The position numbers and the translations under genes were made by a program. The notes below the pieces were generated by a model. It saw only the letters and a program-made list of their open reading frames with translations. It was not told the DNA's origin and did no database searches. From Lachnoclostridium sp. An138 (lineage in GTDB: Bacteria > Bacillota > Clostridia > Lachnospirales > Lachnospiraceae), in assembly GCF_002160765.1 (NCBI RefSeq), contig NZ_NFLF01000020.1, positions 1-64,000 on the forward strand: a stretch of DNA of 64,000 nt. The letters run 5' to 3'. Numbering within the stretch: the stretch's first letter is position 1; the number at the start of each line of letters is the position of its first letter. Below are positions 43,540 to 52,866 of the stretch, one piece after another.

Positions 43540-43664
43540 ACCCGGTCCTGCCCTCTGAGCCGCGGCTCCCGCGCGGGGGCCGCGGAGCATCTGCCTGACC
43601 GGGCAGACACACCGGCAGGACCGCAGACCGGGTTGTCAAAGGGGCACACCGGATGGTGCGCCCC
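43540..43664 (-). terminator. Cluster of stem-loops after the binding-protein gene
   Basis: Starting 55 bp past the binding-protein stop, GGGGCGCACC/GGTGTGCCCC (43641-43664) forms a strong hairpin followed by TTTG. Further stems are CCGCGGC/GCCGCGG (43560-43585), TCTGCC/GGCAGA (43590-43607) and GGTCCTGCC/GGCAGGACC (43544-43622). Such intercistronic structures often stabilise the abundant binding-protein mRNA and reduce read-through to the next gene, here fucU. Confidence 0.65.
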
Positions 43665-43718
43665 TCTGCAGTTATTTCAGTTTTTGTAAGCGAACAAGGT
43701 TCCGATTACTCGTACAGA

Positions 43719-44894
43719 TTACTCATACAGGTTCTGTGCGATTTCCGGATCGTCCATGTTCTCAGCTGTGTACCACTGGCATCCGGTGTCGATATCTTCT
43801 ACAGTCTCACCGTTTGCAGCAGCTACCAGAGTCTCAACCAGGTACTCGCCCATTGCTACAGGAGCCTGGGTAACAGCGCCAGCGAATACTCCGCTTCTTA
43901 CAGCGTTCATGATACTTGCGCCAGAGTCAAATCCAGCTGCGACAACCTGGCCTTCGCCGGTTCCGCACTTGTTCAGGTTCTCGTTAGCAGTAATGATTCC
44001 GTTTGCAGAATGCTCATTGGAACCATAGATAGCGATGGTGTCTTCCTGCTCCAGGATAGCAGAAGCGTCTGCTGCGGAAAGCTCGGAAGTAACGCTTGCC
44101 GGTACACGAACCTCGATAACTACGTCAGCCTCGTCGTTTACTTCAACGCCGGAGTCGGTTACGTAACGCTCGTTGGATACGGAAGCCATACCAACTGTCT
44201 TGCCGGAATCTGCAACCAGAGAAGCCATCTCCTGGATGAATCCAAGACCACGGTTTACAACGGACTCAGAAGTAGCGTCCTGAGCAACTACGCCGATACG
44301 AACAGTGCCTTCTGCATTAGCGATTCTGTCGGAAATCAGAGCGTAAACTTCATCTGCTGCCAGTCCGCCTGCTGCCAGGTTGTCAGTGGAGCAGTTTGCT
44401 ACGATAGCGCCTTCCGGAGCGCCCGGAACACCAGAGTCGAATCCAACGATCGGGATTCCGGAATCAACTGCGGTCTGCAGAAGATCCATTACAGAGTTTG
44501 TATCCAGAGCTGCCAGTCCGATTGCGCTCGGATCTGCGTTCAGAGCTGTCTCCAGCTGCTGTACCTGCTGCTGAATGTTAGACTCACTGTCCGGTCCTAC
44601 AAAGTTTACAGAAACGCCAAGCTCTTCCGCCTTGGAATTAACGCCGTTCAGTACTGCCTGCCAGTATGCATGCTGAAGTCCCTTGGATACGATCTCCAGA
44701 TGAAGGCCGGAATTGTCTGTCGTTGCTTCCGCATCCGCAGTCTCCTCGGTTTCAGCCGCATCTGTGGTTTCCTCAGTCTCAGCCGCATCCGTAGTTGTGT
44801 CTGTTGTCGTGGTGTCTCCACCGCCGCCGCAGCCTGCAAGCAGAGTTGCTACCATTGCTACGCTGATAAGCGCTGCTAAGAGTTTCTTTTTCAT
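43719..44894 (-). CDS. Sugar ABC transporter substrate-binding lipoprotein (cassette 1)
   Basis: A 391-aa protein with signal peptide and lipobox (VATLLAGCGGGGD). A low-complexity Thr/Glu/Ala/Asp linker (about residues 24-65) follows, then an RbsB-like type 1 binding fold (LEIVSKGLQHAYWQ, LAALDTNSVMDLLQTAV, VAAGFDSGASIMNAVRSG). It binds a sugar outside the cell and delivers it to the permeases encoded upstream. It is followed by strong stem-loops and fucU. The ligand is likely a pentose or deoxyhexose by context only. Confidence 0.92.
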   Translation of the reverse strand: MKKKLLAALISVAMVATLLAGCGGGGDTTTTDTTTDAAETEETTDAAETEETADAEATTDNSGLHLEIVSKGLQHAYWQAVLNGVNSKAEELGVSVNFVGPDSESNIQQQVQQLETALNADPSAIGLAALDTNSVMDLLQTAVDSGIPIVGFDSGVPGAPEGAIVANCSTDNLAAGGLAADEVYALISDRIANAEGTVRIGVVAQDATSESVVNRGLGFIQEMASLVADSGKTVGMASVSNERYVTDSGVEVNDEADVVIEVRVPASVTSELSAADASAILEQEDTIAIYGSNEHSANGIITANENLNKCGTGEGQVVAAGFDSGASIMNAVRSGVFAGAVTQAPVAMGEYLVETLVAAANGETVEDIDTGCQWYTAENMDDPEIAQNLYE

Positions 44895-45024
44895 TTTGAA
44901 TCCTCCTTTTACTTTGTTCTCCCTTTTGGGTTTTATGTAAGCCGCCTTGCCTGGCGGTACATATCTTAAATTAAAATTACTGAAATCTTTTCTCTTTCCG
45001 TTACCGCCCTTCCGGGCGCCGGGT

Positions 45025-46029
45025 TTAAGAAAGCTTCTTGTTCTTCAGAACGTCGATGTATACTGCCACCAGCAGCACCACGCCGATGATAATCTGCTGA
45101 TAGTTCGCCTGAAGTCCAACCTTCGGAAGACCTGTCTGCAGAATCGACATGATAAACACTCCGAGGATGGTTCCGGCTATGGTTCCTGAGCCGCCGCTCA
45201 TGGAAGTTCCGCCGATGATAGCTCCGCCGATGGCGTTCAGTTCTACGCCGCCGCCTCCTCCGGGAGTCATGGACTGGAATGCCGAACTGTAAGCCAGAGC
45301 TGCAAGTCCGGTAAAGAAACCGCAGATCAGATATGCCAGCGTCTGATATTTCGCCACGTTGATTCCGGAAAGGCGCGTCGCCTCTTTATTGCTTCCAATA
45401 GCGATAATATAACGTCCCGGCCGGGTCTTATTCAGGATAATACTCATAACCACCGCGGCAATCAGTACCCAGAGAAAGCCCAGCGGAATTTTCGTTCCGG
45501 ACGGCAGCGTAAATTTGAACAGATTTCTCGTCCAGCCTTCCGGAGTACCCGCGATCGGCCATGTGATACTGGAGCCGCCGGTAATGATGGCGCCCAGACC
45601 CCGGACAATCATCATCGTACACAGCGTAGCCAGGAACGGAGCATGCCCTCCCTTTGAGACAATCAGACCGTTTACCAGTCCTACCAGAATTCCCATGCCC
45701 ATAGTCACCAGAATTCCCACGATAACCGGCATATCCAGTTTTGTAATCAGATAACCGCCGGCCAGCGCGTAACAGAACATTCCTGTTCCGATGGAAAGAT
45801 CCACGCCTCCCGTAATCAGGCAGAAGGTTACGCCTATTCCTAAGAAAGCCAGGTAATAAGTATAATCCATGATACTCAGCAGAGAAGCATAGGTCCAGAA
45901 CGATGAGCTTTTCACGCTGAAAAAGACAAGCAGAAGAATCAGCACCAGCACAACGACGATTTTCTGTACGCCAATCGCTCTCACTATCGGATTGTTCGTA
46001 AATGCGTTTCCTTTTTTCTTATTTGTCAT
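45025..46029 (-). CDS. Sugar ABC transporter permease (RbsC-type, second of cassette 1)
   Basis: A 334-aa integral membrane protein with about 8-10 hydrophobic segments and the RbsC-type blocks TGGVDLSIG near 75 and ALAYSSAFQSMTPGGGGGVELNAIGG near 250. It ends with GVVLLVAVYIDVLKN. It lies 14 bp after the ATPase gene. With the other permease gene at 47558 it probably forms a heterodimeric channel, as in YtfT-YjfF or LsrC-LsrD. Confidence 0.92.
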   Translation of the reverse strand: MTNKKKGNAFTNNPIVRAIGVQKIVVVLVLILLLVFFSVKSSSFWTYASLLSIMDYTYYLAFLGIGVTFCLITGGVDLSIGTGMFCYALAGGYLITKLDMPVIVGILVTMGMGILVGLVNGLIVSKGGHAPFLATLCTMMIVRGLGAIITGGSSITWPIAGTPEGWTRNLFKFTLPSGTKIPLGFLWVLIAAVVMSIILNKTRPGRYIIAIGSNKEATRLSGINVAKYQTLAYLICGFFTGLAALAYSSAFQSMTPGGGGGVELNAIGGAIIGGTSMSGGSGTIAGTILGVFIMSILQTGLPKVGLQANYQQIIIGVVLLVAVYIDVLKNKKLS

Positions 46030-46043
46030 TGCTCTGTTCCCTC

Positions 46044-47537
46044 CTAATTTCTAAGCGTCGCCGCATGCATAATCCGCTCCTGGGTCGCTTCCTCAATTCC
46101 AAGCTCTCCCGTCTTGCGTCCCTCACACATGATCACGATTCGGTCGCTCATACGCAGTATCTCTGTCATCTCCGAGGAAACCATGATAATGGATTTTCCT
46201 TCCGCCACCAGTTCGTTCATCAGATGATAAATCTCACTCTTGGCTCCTACGTCGATTCCCCGCGTCGGCTCGTCAAAAATAAGGATGTCACAGTTGCGCA
46301 CCAGCCATTTGGCGATAACCACCTTCTGCTGGTTTCCTCCGGACAGGTTCACCACCAGCTGATCCACGCCCGGCGTCTTTGTCTTCAGGATATCCACATA
46401 TTTCTGCGCTACTTCCTTCTCTTTCTTCTTGTCTATGAAGAGTCCCTTCATATACTCGTCCAGAGAAGCCATTGTGGAGTTCTCAGCCACCGTCTTATCT
46501 ACGATAATACCAAAACGCTTCCGGTCCTCGGAAAGATACCCGATGCCGTGGCTTACAGCGTCTTTGGGCGTCTTGATGTCTACCTTCTCGCCATTGATAT
46601 AGATATCTCCGCTCTGCTTGGGGTCCGCTCCGAACAGCGCTCTCATAGTCTCTGTACGTCCGGCTCCCATCAGTCCGGAGAAACCTAAGATTTCACCCTT
46701 GTGAAGCTCGAAGCTTACATCCTGCACCATTCGTCCGGCATTCAGATGCTCTACCTTCAGAACCACCGGGGCATCCTTCGCCACCTGGCTCTCCGTCTTC
46801 GGGTCCTCATAGATGACACGGCCTACCATCATGTTGATGATATCTTCCTTGGTACAGTCTTTCGTAATCAGCGTTCCCACATAGCCTCCGTCACGCATGA
46901 CGGTTACGCGGTCCGTAATGACTTTAATCTCATCCATACGGTGGGATATGTATACGATTCCCAGCTGTCTCTCTCTCAGATCGCGGATGATTTTGAAGAG
47001 CTCTTCTATCTCCGCCTCTGTAAGAGCTGCAGACGGCTCGTCGAAAATGATAACCTTCGCGTCATGGGAAATTGCCTTTGCAATCTCGCACATCTGCTGT
47101 TTTCCTACTGTCAAGCGGCTCATGGTCTCCGTCGGATCAATGTCGATGCCCAGCTGGTCAAACAGCTTTCTGGCCTCTTCATTCATCTTTCTGTCGTCGA
47201 TGAATTTACCTTTCATAAATTCACGGCCGATAAAGATGTTCTGCGCTACGGTCAGATGGCCCAGCATGTTCAGCTCCTGATGCACGATTACGATTCCCGC
47301 GTCCTGAGCCTCTCTCGGATTGGTAAATTCCACTTCTTTTCCTTCAAAAGTAATGGTTCCTTCGTCCTTGCTGTAGATACCCGTCAGCACCTTCATCAGA
47401 GTGGATTTTCCCGCTCCGTTCTCTCCCATCAGAGCATGTACCTCGCCTCTGCGGACTTCCAGATCCACATGATCCAGCGCATGTACACCGGGGAATGATT
47501 TGTCAATGCCTTTCATGGTTAAAATTACGTCGCCCAT
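46044..47537 (-). CDS. Sugar ABC transporter ATP-binding protein (double ATPase, cassette 1)
   Basis: A 497-aa RbsA/MglA-type protein with two ABC domains. The first has Walker A GENGAGKST at about residues 38-46 and Walker B VIIFDEPSAAL. The second has a degenerate Walker A (SGLMGAGRTETM) and intact LSGGNQQKVVIAKW with LIFDEPTRGIDVG. This asymmetry is normal for the family. It sits between the two permease genes. Confidence 0.93.
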   Translation of the reverse strand: MGDVILTMKGIDKSFPGVHALDHVDLEVRRGEVHALMGENGAGKSTLMKVLTGIYSKDEGTITFEGKEVEFTNPREAQDAGIVIVHQELNMLGHLTVAQNIFIGREFMKGKFIDDRKMNEEARKLFDQLGIDIDPTETMSRLTVGKQQMCEIAKAISHDAKVIIFDEPSAALTEAEIEELFKIIRDLRERQLGIVYISHRMDEIKVITDRVTVMRDGGYVGTLITKDCTKEDIINMMVGRVIYEDPKTESQVAKDAPVVLKVEHLNAGRMVQDVSFELHKGEILGFSGLMGAGRTETMRALFGADPKQSGDIYINGEKVDIKTPKDAVSHGIGYLSEDRKRFGIIVDKTVAENSTMASLDEYMKGLFIDKKKEKEVAQKYVDILKTKTPGVDQLVVNLSGGNQQKVVIAKWLVRNCDILIFDEPTRGIDVGAKSEIYHLMNELVAEGKSIIMVSSEMTEILRMSDRIVIMCEGRKTGELGIEEATQERIMHAATLRN

Positions 47538-47557
47538 TTTTCTCTTCCCCCTTCCCT

Positions 47558-48571
47558 TTAATTGCGCCGGCGGCGGCTTCTCAGGTCCGCATATACTACT
47601 ACCAGAACGATAAGTCCGGTAATAATGTACTGATAATTAATCTGCAGGCCCATGGTCATAATGCCCTCCTGCAGAAGAGCCATAATCAGCACGCCGATCA
47701 GGGTTCCTCCGATGGAAGCCACGCCTCCGGTCATGGATGTTCCGCCCATAACGCAGCCTGCGATAGCCTCGTTATTGAAGGTGTCGCCCAGACCCGGCTG
47801 AACCGTCGTGTAAACGCCTACATAAAAGATAGCTGCTATGCCGGCCAGGGTTCCGCAGAGAATGTATGCCAGCGTCTCCCAGCCCTTAGTATTGACACCG
47901 GACAGACGAACTGCTTCCCGGTTGCTGCCGATGCAGAGAATGTAGCGTCCGGCTTTTGTCTTATTCAGAATGATTGCGCAGATAACAGCTCCGATTACAA
48001 GAAGCACCAGTCCCGTAGGAACAGTCATTCCTCCGACCTGCATTCTGACCAGATTCCGGTACCAGCCGTTTCCGCTCGCGTCAGACAGCTGCGGCCAGCT
48101 CACCGGCTGCGTCTTCGTGAAGACAGAGCCAAGTCCCTTTGCAATCATCATGCTTGCCATGGATGTGATAAAGGACGGCAGCCCCAGATAAGTTACCAGA
48201 AGTCCGTTCAGAACTCCGAAAGCTGTTCCCACCAGGATACACAGTATCAGGCAGAGAGCCAGCGGCCATCCATTCGTAGTAAGCTGATAGCCCGCGATCA
48301 GCGCCGCGCAGAACATCACAGGACCGATAGAAAAATCGATTCCTCCGGTCGCGATAACAAAGGTCACGCCCAGCGATAAAAAGCCCATAAAGCACGCATA
48401 ATTCATGGCACTGAGAATATGCGCCCAGGTCACAAAATTTGCATTTGCGTCAGAGTTCACGACTGGTACCAGAACCGCAAACAATATGTACAGCAATATC
48501 AGAATGCAGAACAGTACCAGACTGTTGAATCCGATCTTCTTCACAAATGCATTCTCTTTAATCTTATCCAC
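47558..48571 (-). CDS. Sugar ABC transporter permease (RbsC-type, first of cassette 1)
   Basis: A 337-aa membrane protein with family blocks ATGGIDFSIGPVMFC (about residue 70) and LAGIAAIFYVGVYTTVQPGLGD. It is the first gene of the leftward operon permease-ATPase-permease-binding protein-fucU. A -10-like TATAAT at 48684-48679 lies about 108 bp upstream. Two different permeases with one double ATPase is the layout of the E. coli galactofuranose (Ytf/Yjf) and Lsr transporters. Confidence 0.9.
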   Translation of the reverse strand: MDKIKENAFVKKIGFNSLVLFCILILLYILFAVLVPVVNSDANANFVTWAHILSAMNYACFMGFLSLGVTFVIATGGIDFSIGPVMFCAALIAGYQLTTNGWPLALCLILCILVGTAFGVLNGLLVTYLGLPSFITSMASMMIAKGLGSVFTKTQPVSWPQLSDASGNGWYRNLVRMQVGGMTVPTGLVLLVIGAVICAIILNKTKAGRYILCIGSNREAVRLSGVNTKGWETLAYILCGTLAGIAAIFYVGVYTTVQPGLGDTFNNEAIAGCVMGGTSMTGGVASIGGTLIGVLIMALLQEGIMTMGLQINYQYIITGLIVLVVVYADLRSRRRRN

Positions 48572-48678
48572 GTTCTTCCCTCCTAGTTACCGGGCATATT
48601 GCCCTTCCCGTCCAGTATCCTGCAGAAACGGCGGTAAAGAACGATATTTACCCCTTGTCCGTTTCTGAATCTATGTAC

Positions 48679-48760
48679 ATTATATGTCCAAACTGTGAAT
48701 AAATTAATAGAAAATCCTTTTTGAAAAGGTTAAAATTTTCCACATCTGTGATATGTGAAG
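48679..48760 (-). promoter_or_regulatory. Candidate promoter and operator of ABC cassette 1
   Basis: An exact TATAAT lies at 48684-48679 on the minus strand, with a weak -35. About 60 bp upstream, TTCACAT...ATGTGGA forms an inverted repeat (48738-48760). The rest of the 48572-48883 gap holds only this and the terminator at 48785-48833. Confidence 0.4.
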
Positions 48761-48784
48761 AAAAAAATAAGACACATTTTATTT

Positions 48785-48833
48785 TATAAAAAACACAAGA
48801 CATCCCTCCAGCCCTTTCATGGCCTTCGGGATG
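48785..48833 (-). terminator. Terminator of the dehydrogenase/esterase operon
   Basis: On the minus strand CATCCC and GGGATG, with an inner GGCC/GGCT-type pairing, form a stem followed by TCTTGTGTTTTTT. It lies about 50 bp past the stop of the zinc dehydrogenase gene. Confidence 0.7.
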
Positions 48834-48883
48834 CCTCATGCTTTTTAGAGAGTCTTTTTATAGAAACTATATAACATACACCG

Positions 48884-49930
48884 TTAATCATCCGCTGGAT
48901 CTACGTCTATTAAAACTTTCATAGTTGTCTCACGGTTTTCCTCAATATACTGATAAGCTTTCTGATAAGCTTCAAAAGCAAAGTGGCGGCTCATCAGAGG
49001 CTTCAGCTGGATCTTTCCCTCATTTACAAGGCGTATTGCATCCACATAATCTTCATGACGGTACATCATTGTAGTATCCAGATCCAGTTCGTGATCATTC
49101 AGCGTAAAAAGATCCACCGTAGCCGGCCCTGCAAATACTGCCACCAGTACGATCTTGCTGCCTTTCCGGGCATACTTGATGGCCTGGCCCATGGTAACAT
49201 TATTTCCCGCACAGTCATAAATCACATCTGCCTTATCTGTCCCAAAAGCTTCCGTCATAGCTTCCCCAAAATCTTTTTCCGATGTATTTACAGCGAAATC
49301 CGCTCCTACACTCTTCGCCAGAGACAACCGGTAATCCGACACATCCGTAATCAAAACCTGAGAGGCTCCCAGAGCCCTGCAGGACTGAGCAAGCAGAATT
49401 CCAATGGGGCCGCATCCCAGGATAGCTACTTTTGCCCCTTTCAGCTGTTCAAAACGCTTGGCCGCATGTACTGTAACTGCCAGCGGTTCCAGCATAGCTC
49501 CTTCATCATATCCCATGTCATCAGGAAGCGGAGTTACCTTAGAGGCATCTACTGCAAAATATTCACTGGCCGTCCCTGTCGTCTGAAATCCCATGACCTT
49601 CAGATTTTCGCACAGATTATATTTGCCATGAGTGCAGGGATAGCATTTTCCGCAGTATACCTGAGGCTCAATAGTCACCTTCTGACCCACATGCAGCCCT
49701 TCCACGCCGCCGCCCAGCTGAACAACTTTTCCAGACACCTCATGCCCCTGAGTCACCGGATAGCTGGTTGTAGCATGTTCGCCATAATAAACATGAATGT
49801 CACTGCCGCAGATTCCTATCCTTTTTATTTTTACCAGAACCTGTCCCTCCTGCACCTCCGGAACTGGAATCCGCCGGAAAGTAATTTTCCCGGGTTCTGT
49901 CATGACCTGTTGAATCATCGTGTTTTCCAC
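48884..49930 (-). CDS. Zinc-dependent medium-chain dehydrogenase (sorbitol/threonine dehydrogenase-like)
   Basis: A 348-aa MDR enzyme. The catalytic zinc site is near GICGSDIHVYYGEHA. The structural zinc has four Cys in the YCGKCYPCTHGKYNLC block, and the Rossmann motif is AILGCGPIGILLAQ at about 170. The family oxidises polyols or sugar alcohols with NAD. It is the last gene of the leftward operon behind ABC cassette 2, after an esterase gene, so it probably acts on a sugar released by the hydrolases. Confidence 0.9.
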   Translation of the reverse strand: MENTMIQQVMTEPGKITFRRIPVPEVQEGQVLVKIKRIGICGSDIHVYYGEHATTSYPVTQGHEVSGKVVQLGGGVEGLHVGQKVTIEPQVYCGKCYPCTHGKYNLCENLKVMGFQTTGTASEYFAVDASKVTPLPDDMGYDEGAMLEPLAVTVHAAKRFEQLKGAKVAILGCGPIGILLAQSCRALGASQVLITDVSDYRLSLAKSVGADFAVNTSEKDFGEAMTEAFGTDKADVIYDCAGNNVTMGQAIKYARKGSKIVLVAVFAGPATVDLFTLNDHELDLDTTMMYRHEDYVDAIRLVNEGKIQLKPLMSRHFAFEAYQKAYQYIEENRETTMKVLIDVDPADD

Positions 49931-49983
49931 TTCGCATCACTCCTCTCACACATTTCTCGCGTATCTCCTGCGCTCCTCTTCCC

Positions 49984-50796
49984 TCAGTCCACCAGTCCTC
50001 CGGCAAGAGGCAGCCAGTCAAGCACCCTGCGGATATAGGGATCCCAGAAATCAAAATTATGTACGCCCGGACCTTCCTCATAAGTCAGATCCACAGATAA
50101 ACTCCTGGCCAAATCCCTGAATCTGAGATTGCTCTCATGAAGAAAATCTTCTGTACCGCAGCACTGATACAGCCTGGGAAGCTTTATTCCCGCTGCCGCC
50201 TGATTTCTCAAAATCACTGATACATCATGCTTTGCAGGATCAAAGTATTCGTTGTTCATTCCATAACAGCTCCGGTTCCATGCCTGAATATAGGGCATGG
50301 CTCCTCCAGGAGCCTCCACTTCTGCCTCCAGGCCCCCGGAAAGGCTTGCCGCTGCCGCATATTTTTCAGGATTCAAAAGTGCTGCTTTAAATGCTCCTCC
50401 CCCTCCCATGGAAAGTCCTGCAATAAAATTATTTTCCCTCTTTGCAGACAACGGCAATAAAGAACGAAGCATCTCCGGAAGTTCTTTTATCAGATAACTG
50501 TAATAATTGCCTCCCCACGGATTATCCACATAATGACTGTTATATCCGTCAGGCATCACGACTGCTATATTTTTTTCCTGAGCATATCTTTCAATTGAAG
50601 AGAACCTCTGCCAGTCCGATTCATCTGCTGAAATACCGTGAAGCAGCCAGAGTACCTGATATTTCTGCCCCGGTTCCGGAAACTTTACTGCCGACTCAAA
50701 AAAGCAGTTTCCAGAGTCGGGAGTCGGAAGCGTTACATTAACATTGACGCTTCGAAAAAGCTCTTTTGAAAATAACTTGCATTGAAATAAAGCCAT
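49984..50796 (-). CDS. Esterase of the S-formylglutathione hydrolase/EstA-like fold
   Basis: The 270-aa alpha/beta hydrolase has the oxyanion-type LLHGISADESDW near residue 50, PDGYNSHYVDNPWGGNY, the nucleophile elbow GLSMGGGGAF at about 127, and a C-terminal GVHNFDFWDPYIRRVL with the catalytic His. Related enzymes (EstA, tributyrin or acetyl esterases) cleave short acyl groups. No signal peptide is seen, so it acts in the cytoplasm, possibly on imported acylated sugars. It lies between two dehydrogenase genes. Confidence 0.85.
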   Translation of the reverse strand: MALFQCKLFSKELFRSVNVNVTLPTPDSGNCFFESAVKFPEPGQKYQVLWLLHGISADESDWQRFSSIERYAQEKNIAVVMPDGYNSHYVDNPWGGNYYSYLIKELPEMLRSLLPLSAKRENNFIAGLSMGGGGAFKAALLNPEKYAAAASLSGGLEAEVEAPGGAMPYIQAWNRSCYGMNNEYFDPAKHDVSVILRNQAAAGIKLPRLYQCCGTEDFLHESNLRFRDLARSLSVDLTYEEGPGVHNFDFWDPYIRRVLDWLPLAGGLVD

Positions 50797-50815
50797 TATT
50801 CTGCTCTCTCCTTTC

Positions 50816-51859
50816 TTATGACCAGGGATGGATCATAACTTTAATGGATTCGCTGCTCATCTGCATATGAACTGCTTCATCCAGATGTTCCAAATCATAG
50901 GAATGAGTAATCAGCTCTTTGATCATCATCCTTCCGCTGTTCAGCAGATTGACCGCTCTCTGATGTGTATCCGGATTGATAATGGAACCGGTAATGCACA
51001 GCTCCTTTTTATAGATATCAAACAGCGGCATCTCCACAGTGGAATTCACGCCCGGCACACTGAACAGAAGGATATGGCATCCCGTTCCCGCTGCACTGAA
51101 AGCCTGCGTCACCGCCACAGGTTTTCCCACGCATTCTATAATTACATCTGCTCCATCCCGGCCAGTCATCTGGCGGATACGTTCAGACACATTCTCATGA
51201 ATAGGATCGATCACTCCGTCCGCCCCTGCCTGCAGTCCGATTGCGCGGCGCATCTCCACCGGTTCACTCAGCAGAACTGCAGAAGCTCCGGACAGCCTTG
51301 CAAGCTGTACCATAAGAAGCCCGATTGTTCCGCCGCCAATAATCAAAACTGTCTGCCCCGTCTGAATCTGGACCTGATCGATTCCGTGTACTGCGCATGC
51401 CAGAGGCTCCACCATAGCTGCCACATCAAAATCCAGATTCTTATCCACTCTAAAACACTGGCTGTCAGGGCACAGACTATACTGGGCAAAACCGCCATTG
51501 GCATTCACGCCCAGCGCATACAGATGCTCACAGTTCTGTTTCTTTCCCATCCGGCAGGGAAAACATTTTCCACAGTACATATTGGGATCTATAGCCACAT
51601 GATCGCCCGGCTCAAGCCCTTCTACAGCACTGCCGGCTGCTTCTACGATTCCCGCAAATTCATGTCCCAGTATTACGGGAGGCAGGACTTCTGCGCTTCC
51701 TTTTTCTCCATGATAAATATGAACATCTGTCCCGCAAATGCCGCAGGCCATATTTTTTACAAGGACCTCATGAGGGCCTGGTTTTCCGAATTCCATCTCT
51801 CTCACCTGGAATTTCGGTGTATGATCTGAACCCAGAAAATAGGTTCCTCTGCTCGTCAT
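50816..51859 (-). CDS. Zinc-dependent medium-chain dehydrogenase, second copy
   Basis: A 347-aa MDR enzyme with GICGTDVHIYHGEKGS, the structural-zinc block YCGKCFPCRMGKKQNC and Rossmann motif LIIGGGTIGLLMVQL. It is clearly related to the neighbouring 348-aa dehydrogenase but diverged. It starts 14 bp after the acetyl-hydrolase gene and is followed 19 bp later by the esterase. Two dehydrogenases with two ester hydrolases suggest stepwise use of an acylated polyol or sugar. Confidence 0.9.
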   Translation of the reverse strand: MTSRGTYFLGSDHTPKFQVREMEFGKPGPHEVLVKNMACGICGTDVHIYHGEKGSAEVLPPVILGHEFAGIVEAAGSAVEGLEPGDHVAIDPNMYCGKCFPCRMGKKQNCEHLYALGVNANGGFAQYSLCPDSQCFRVDKNLDFDVAAMVEPLACAVHGIDQVQIQTGQTVLIIGGGTIGLLMVQLARLSGASAVLLSEPVEMRRAIGLQAGADGVIDPIHENVSERIRQMTGRDGADVIIECVGKPVAVTQAFSAAGTGCHILLFSVPGVNSTVEMPLFDIYKKELCITGSIINPDTHQRAVNLLNSGRMMIKELITHSYDLEHLDEAVHMQMSSESIKVMIHPWS

Positions 51860-51873
51860 AACAGCCCTCCTCT

Positions 51874-52857
51874 CTATTGTTCTATCTCAGGCATTGCCTT
51901 GATAATATCATCCATGGCCTCAAATGTTTTCTGCTGTGGCCGGTTCAGAAACGCGTGAACCATGCCTTTGTAAATTTTGTATTCCACCTGATTTCCCTGG
52001 TCCTGAAGTTTAGCCGCATACATCAGTGCCTGGTCCAGCAGAGGATCACACTCTGCGGATGTGAAAAACGCAGGCGGAAGATTTGAAAGATCTTCTGAAA
52101 GCAAAGGTGACACATATGGATTCTGCGTGTCCTCCGGATTTTCAAGATAATAAGAATATCCGTATTCCTCGCTGTTAATTTTCAGGAAATAGTCCCCATT
52201 CCCATAGCGCTGCTCGGACTTTGTTCTATACCCGATGCCCAGCACCACAGCAGGAAAAATCAAAAACTGCTTATGTATTCTGGGCCCTTTGCGGTCCCGT
52301 GCCATAAGACTCACGGCAGCCGCAAAATTTCCCCCTGCGGAATCTCCGCAGACGCTGATGCTTCCCGGACTTCCGCCATATTCCCGCGCGTGTTCGCAAG
52401 CCCACACGAGTGTGTCATAACAGTCTTCCAGCCCTTTCGGGAATTTATGTTCAGGCGCCAGCCGGTATTCCGGTGTGACGACAAGCACATTTCCGTATTT
52501 TGCAAAATAGCGGGGCACAAAATCATATACATCCAGGCTGTTCATGCTCCAGCCGCCGCCATGATAAAACACCAGAACTTTATGAGGTCCTTCTCCCTCC
52601 GGCAGATAGACCCGCACTGGAATATCATAATCCTCTTTCTGAATAAATGTATTGACTGTTTTTACTGTCATAATCTTTCGAAAGCAGAAGCAGCTTTTCC
52701 ACTGATTTGTCAGGGCCGCTATCGTCTCAAAGTTCATACAGATGCGGGCTTCCGTGGGATGCTCCAAGTCCATATTCTGCGGCTCTTCCACGATAGCGTC
52801 CGGCGCCGCCTCCCCATACTCCGGCTCCAGAAATTTCCGATAAAGTTCTTCCATCAC
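51874..52857 (-). CDS. Alpha/beta hydrolase of the hormone-sensitive-lipase (acetyl esterase) family
   Basis: A 327-aa HSL-type esterase with the oxyanion motif FYHGGGWSMNS at about 103, nucleophile elbow GDSAGGNF near 170 and C-terminal ECDPLLDQ and MVHAFLN for the Asp and His. There is no signal peptide, so it is cytoplasmic. It begins 9 bp after the permease stop, so it belongs to the transporter operon and most likely deacylates the imported substrate. Confidence 0.9.
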   Translation of the reverse strand: MMEELYRKFLEPEYGEAAPDAIVEEPQNMDLEHPTEARICMNFETIAALTNQWKSCFCFRKIMTVKTVNTFIQKEDYDIPVRVYLPEGEGPHKVLVFYHGGGWSMNSLDVYDFVPRYFAKYGNVLVVTPEYRLAPEHKFPKGLEDCYDTLVWACEHAREYGGSPGSISVCGDSAGGNFAAAVSLMARDRKGPRIHKQFLIFPAVVLGIGYRTKSEQRYGNGDYFLKINSEEYGYSYYLENPEDTQNPYVSPLLSEDLSNLPPAFFTSAECDPLLDQALMYAAKLQDQGNQVEYKIYKGMVHAFLNRPQQKTFEAMDDIIKAMPEIEQ

Positions 52858-52866
52858 ACAGCCCCC

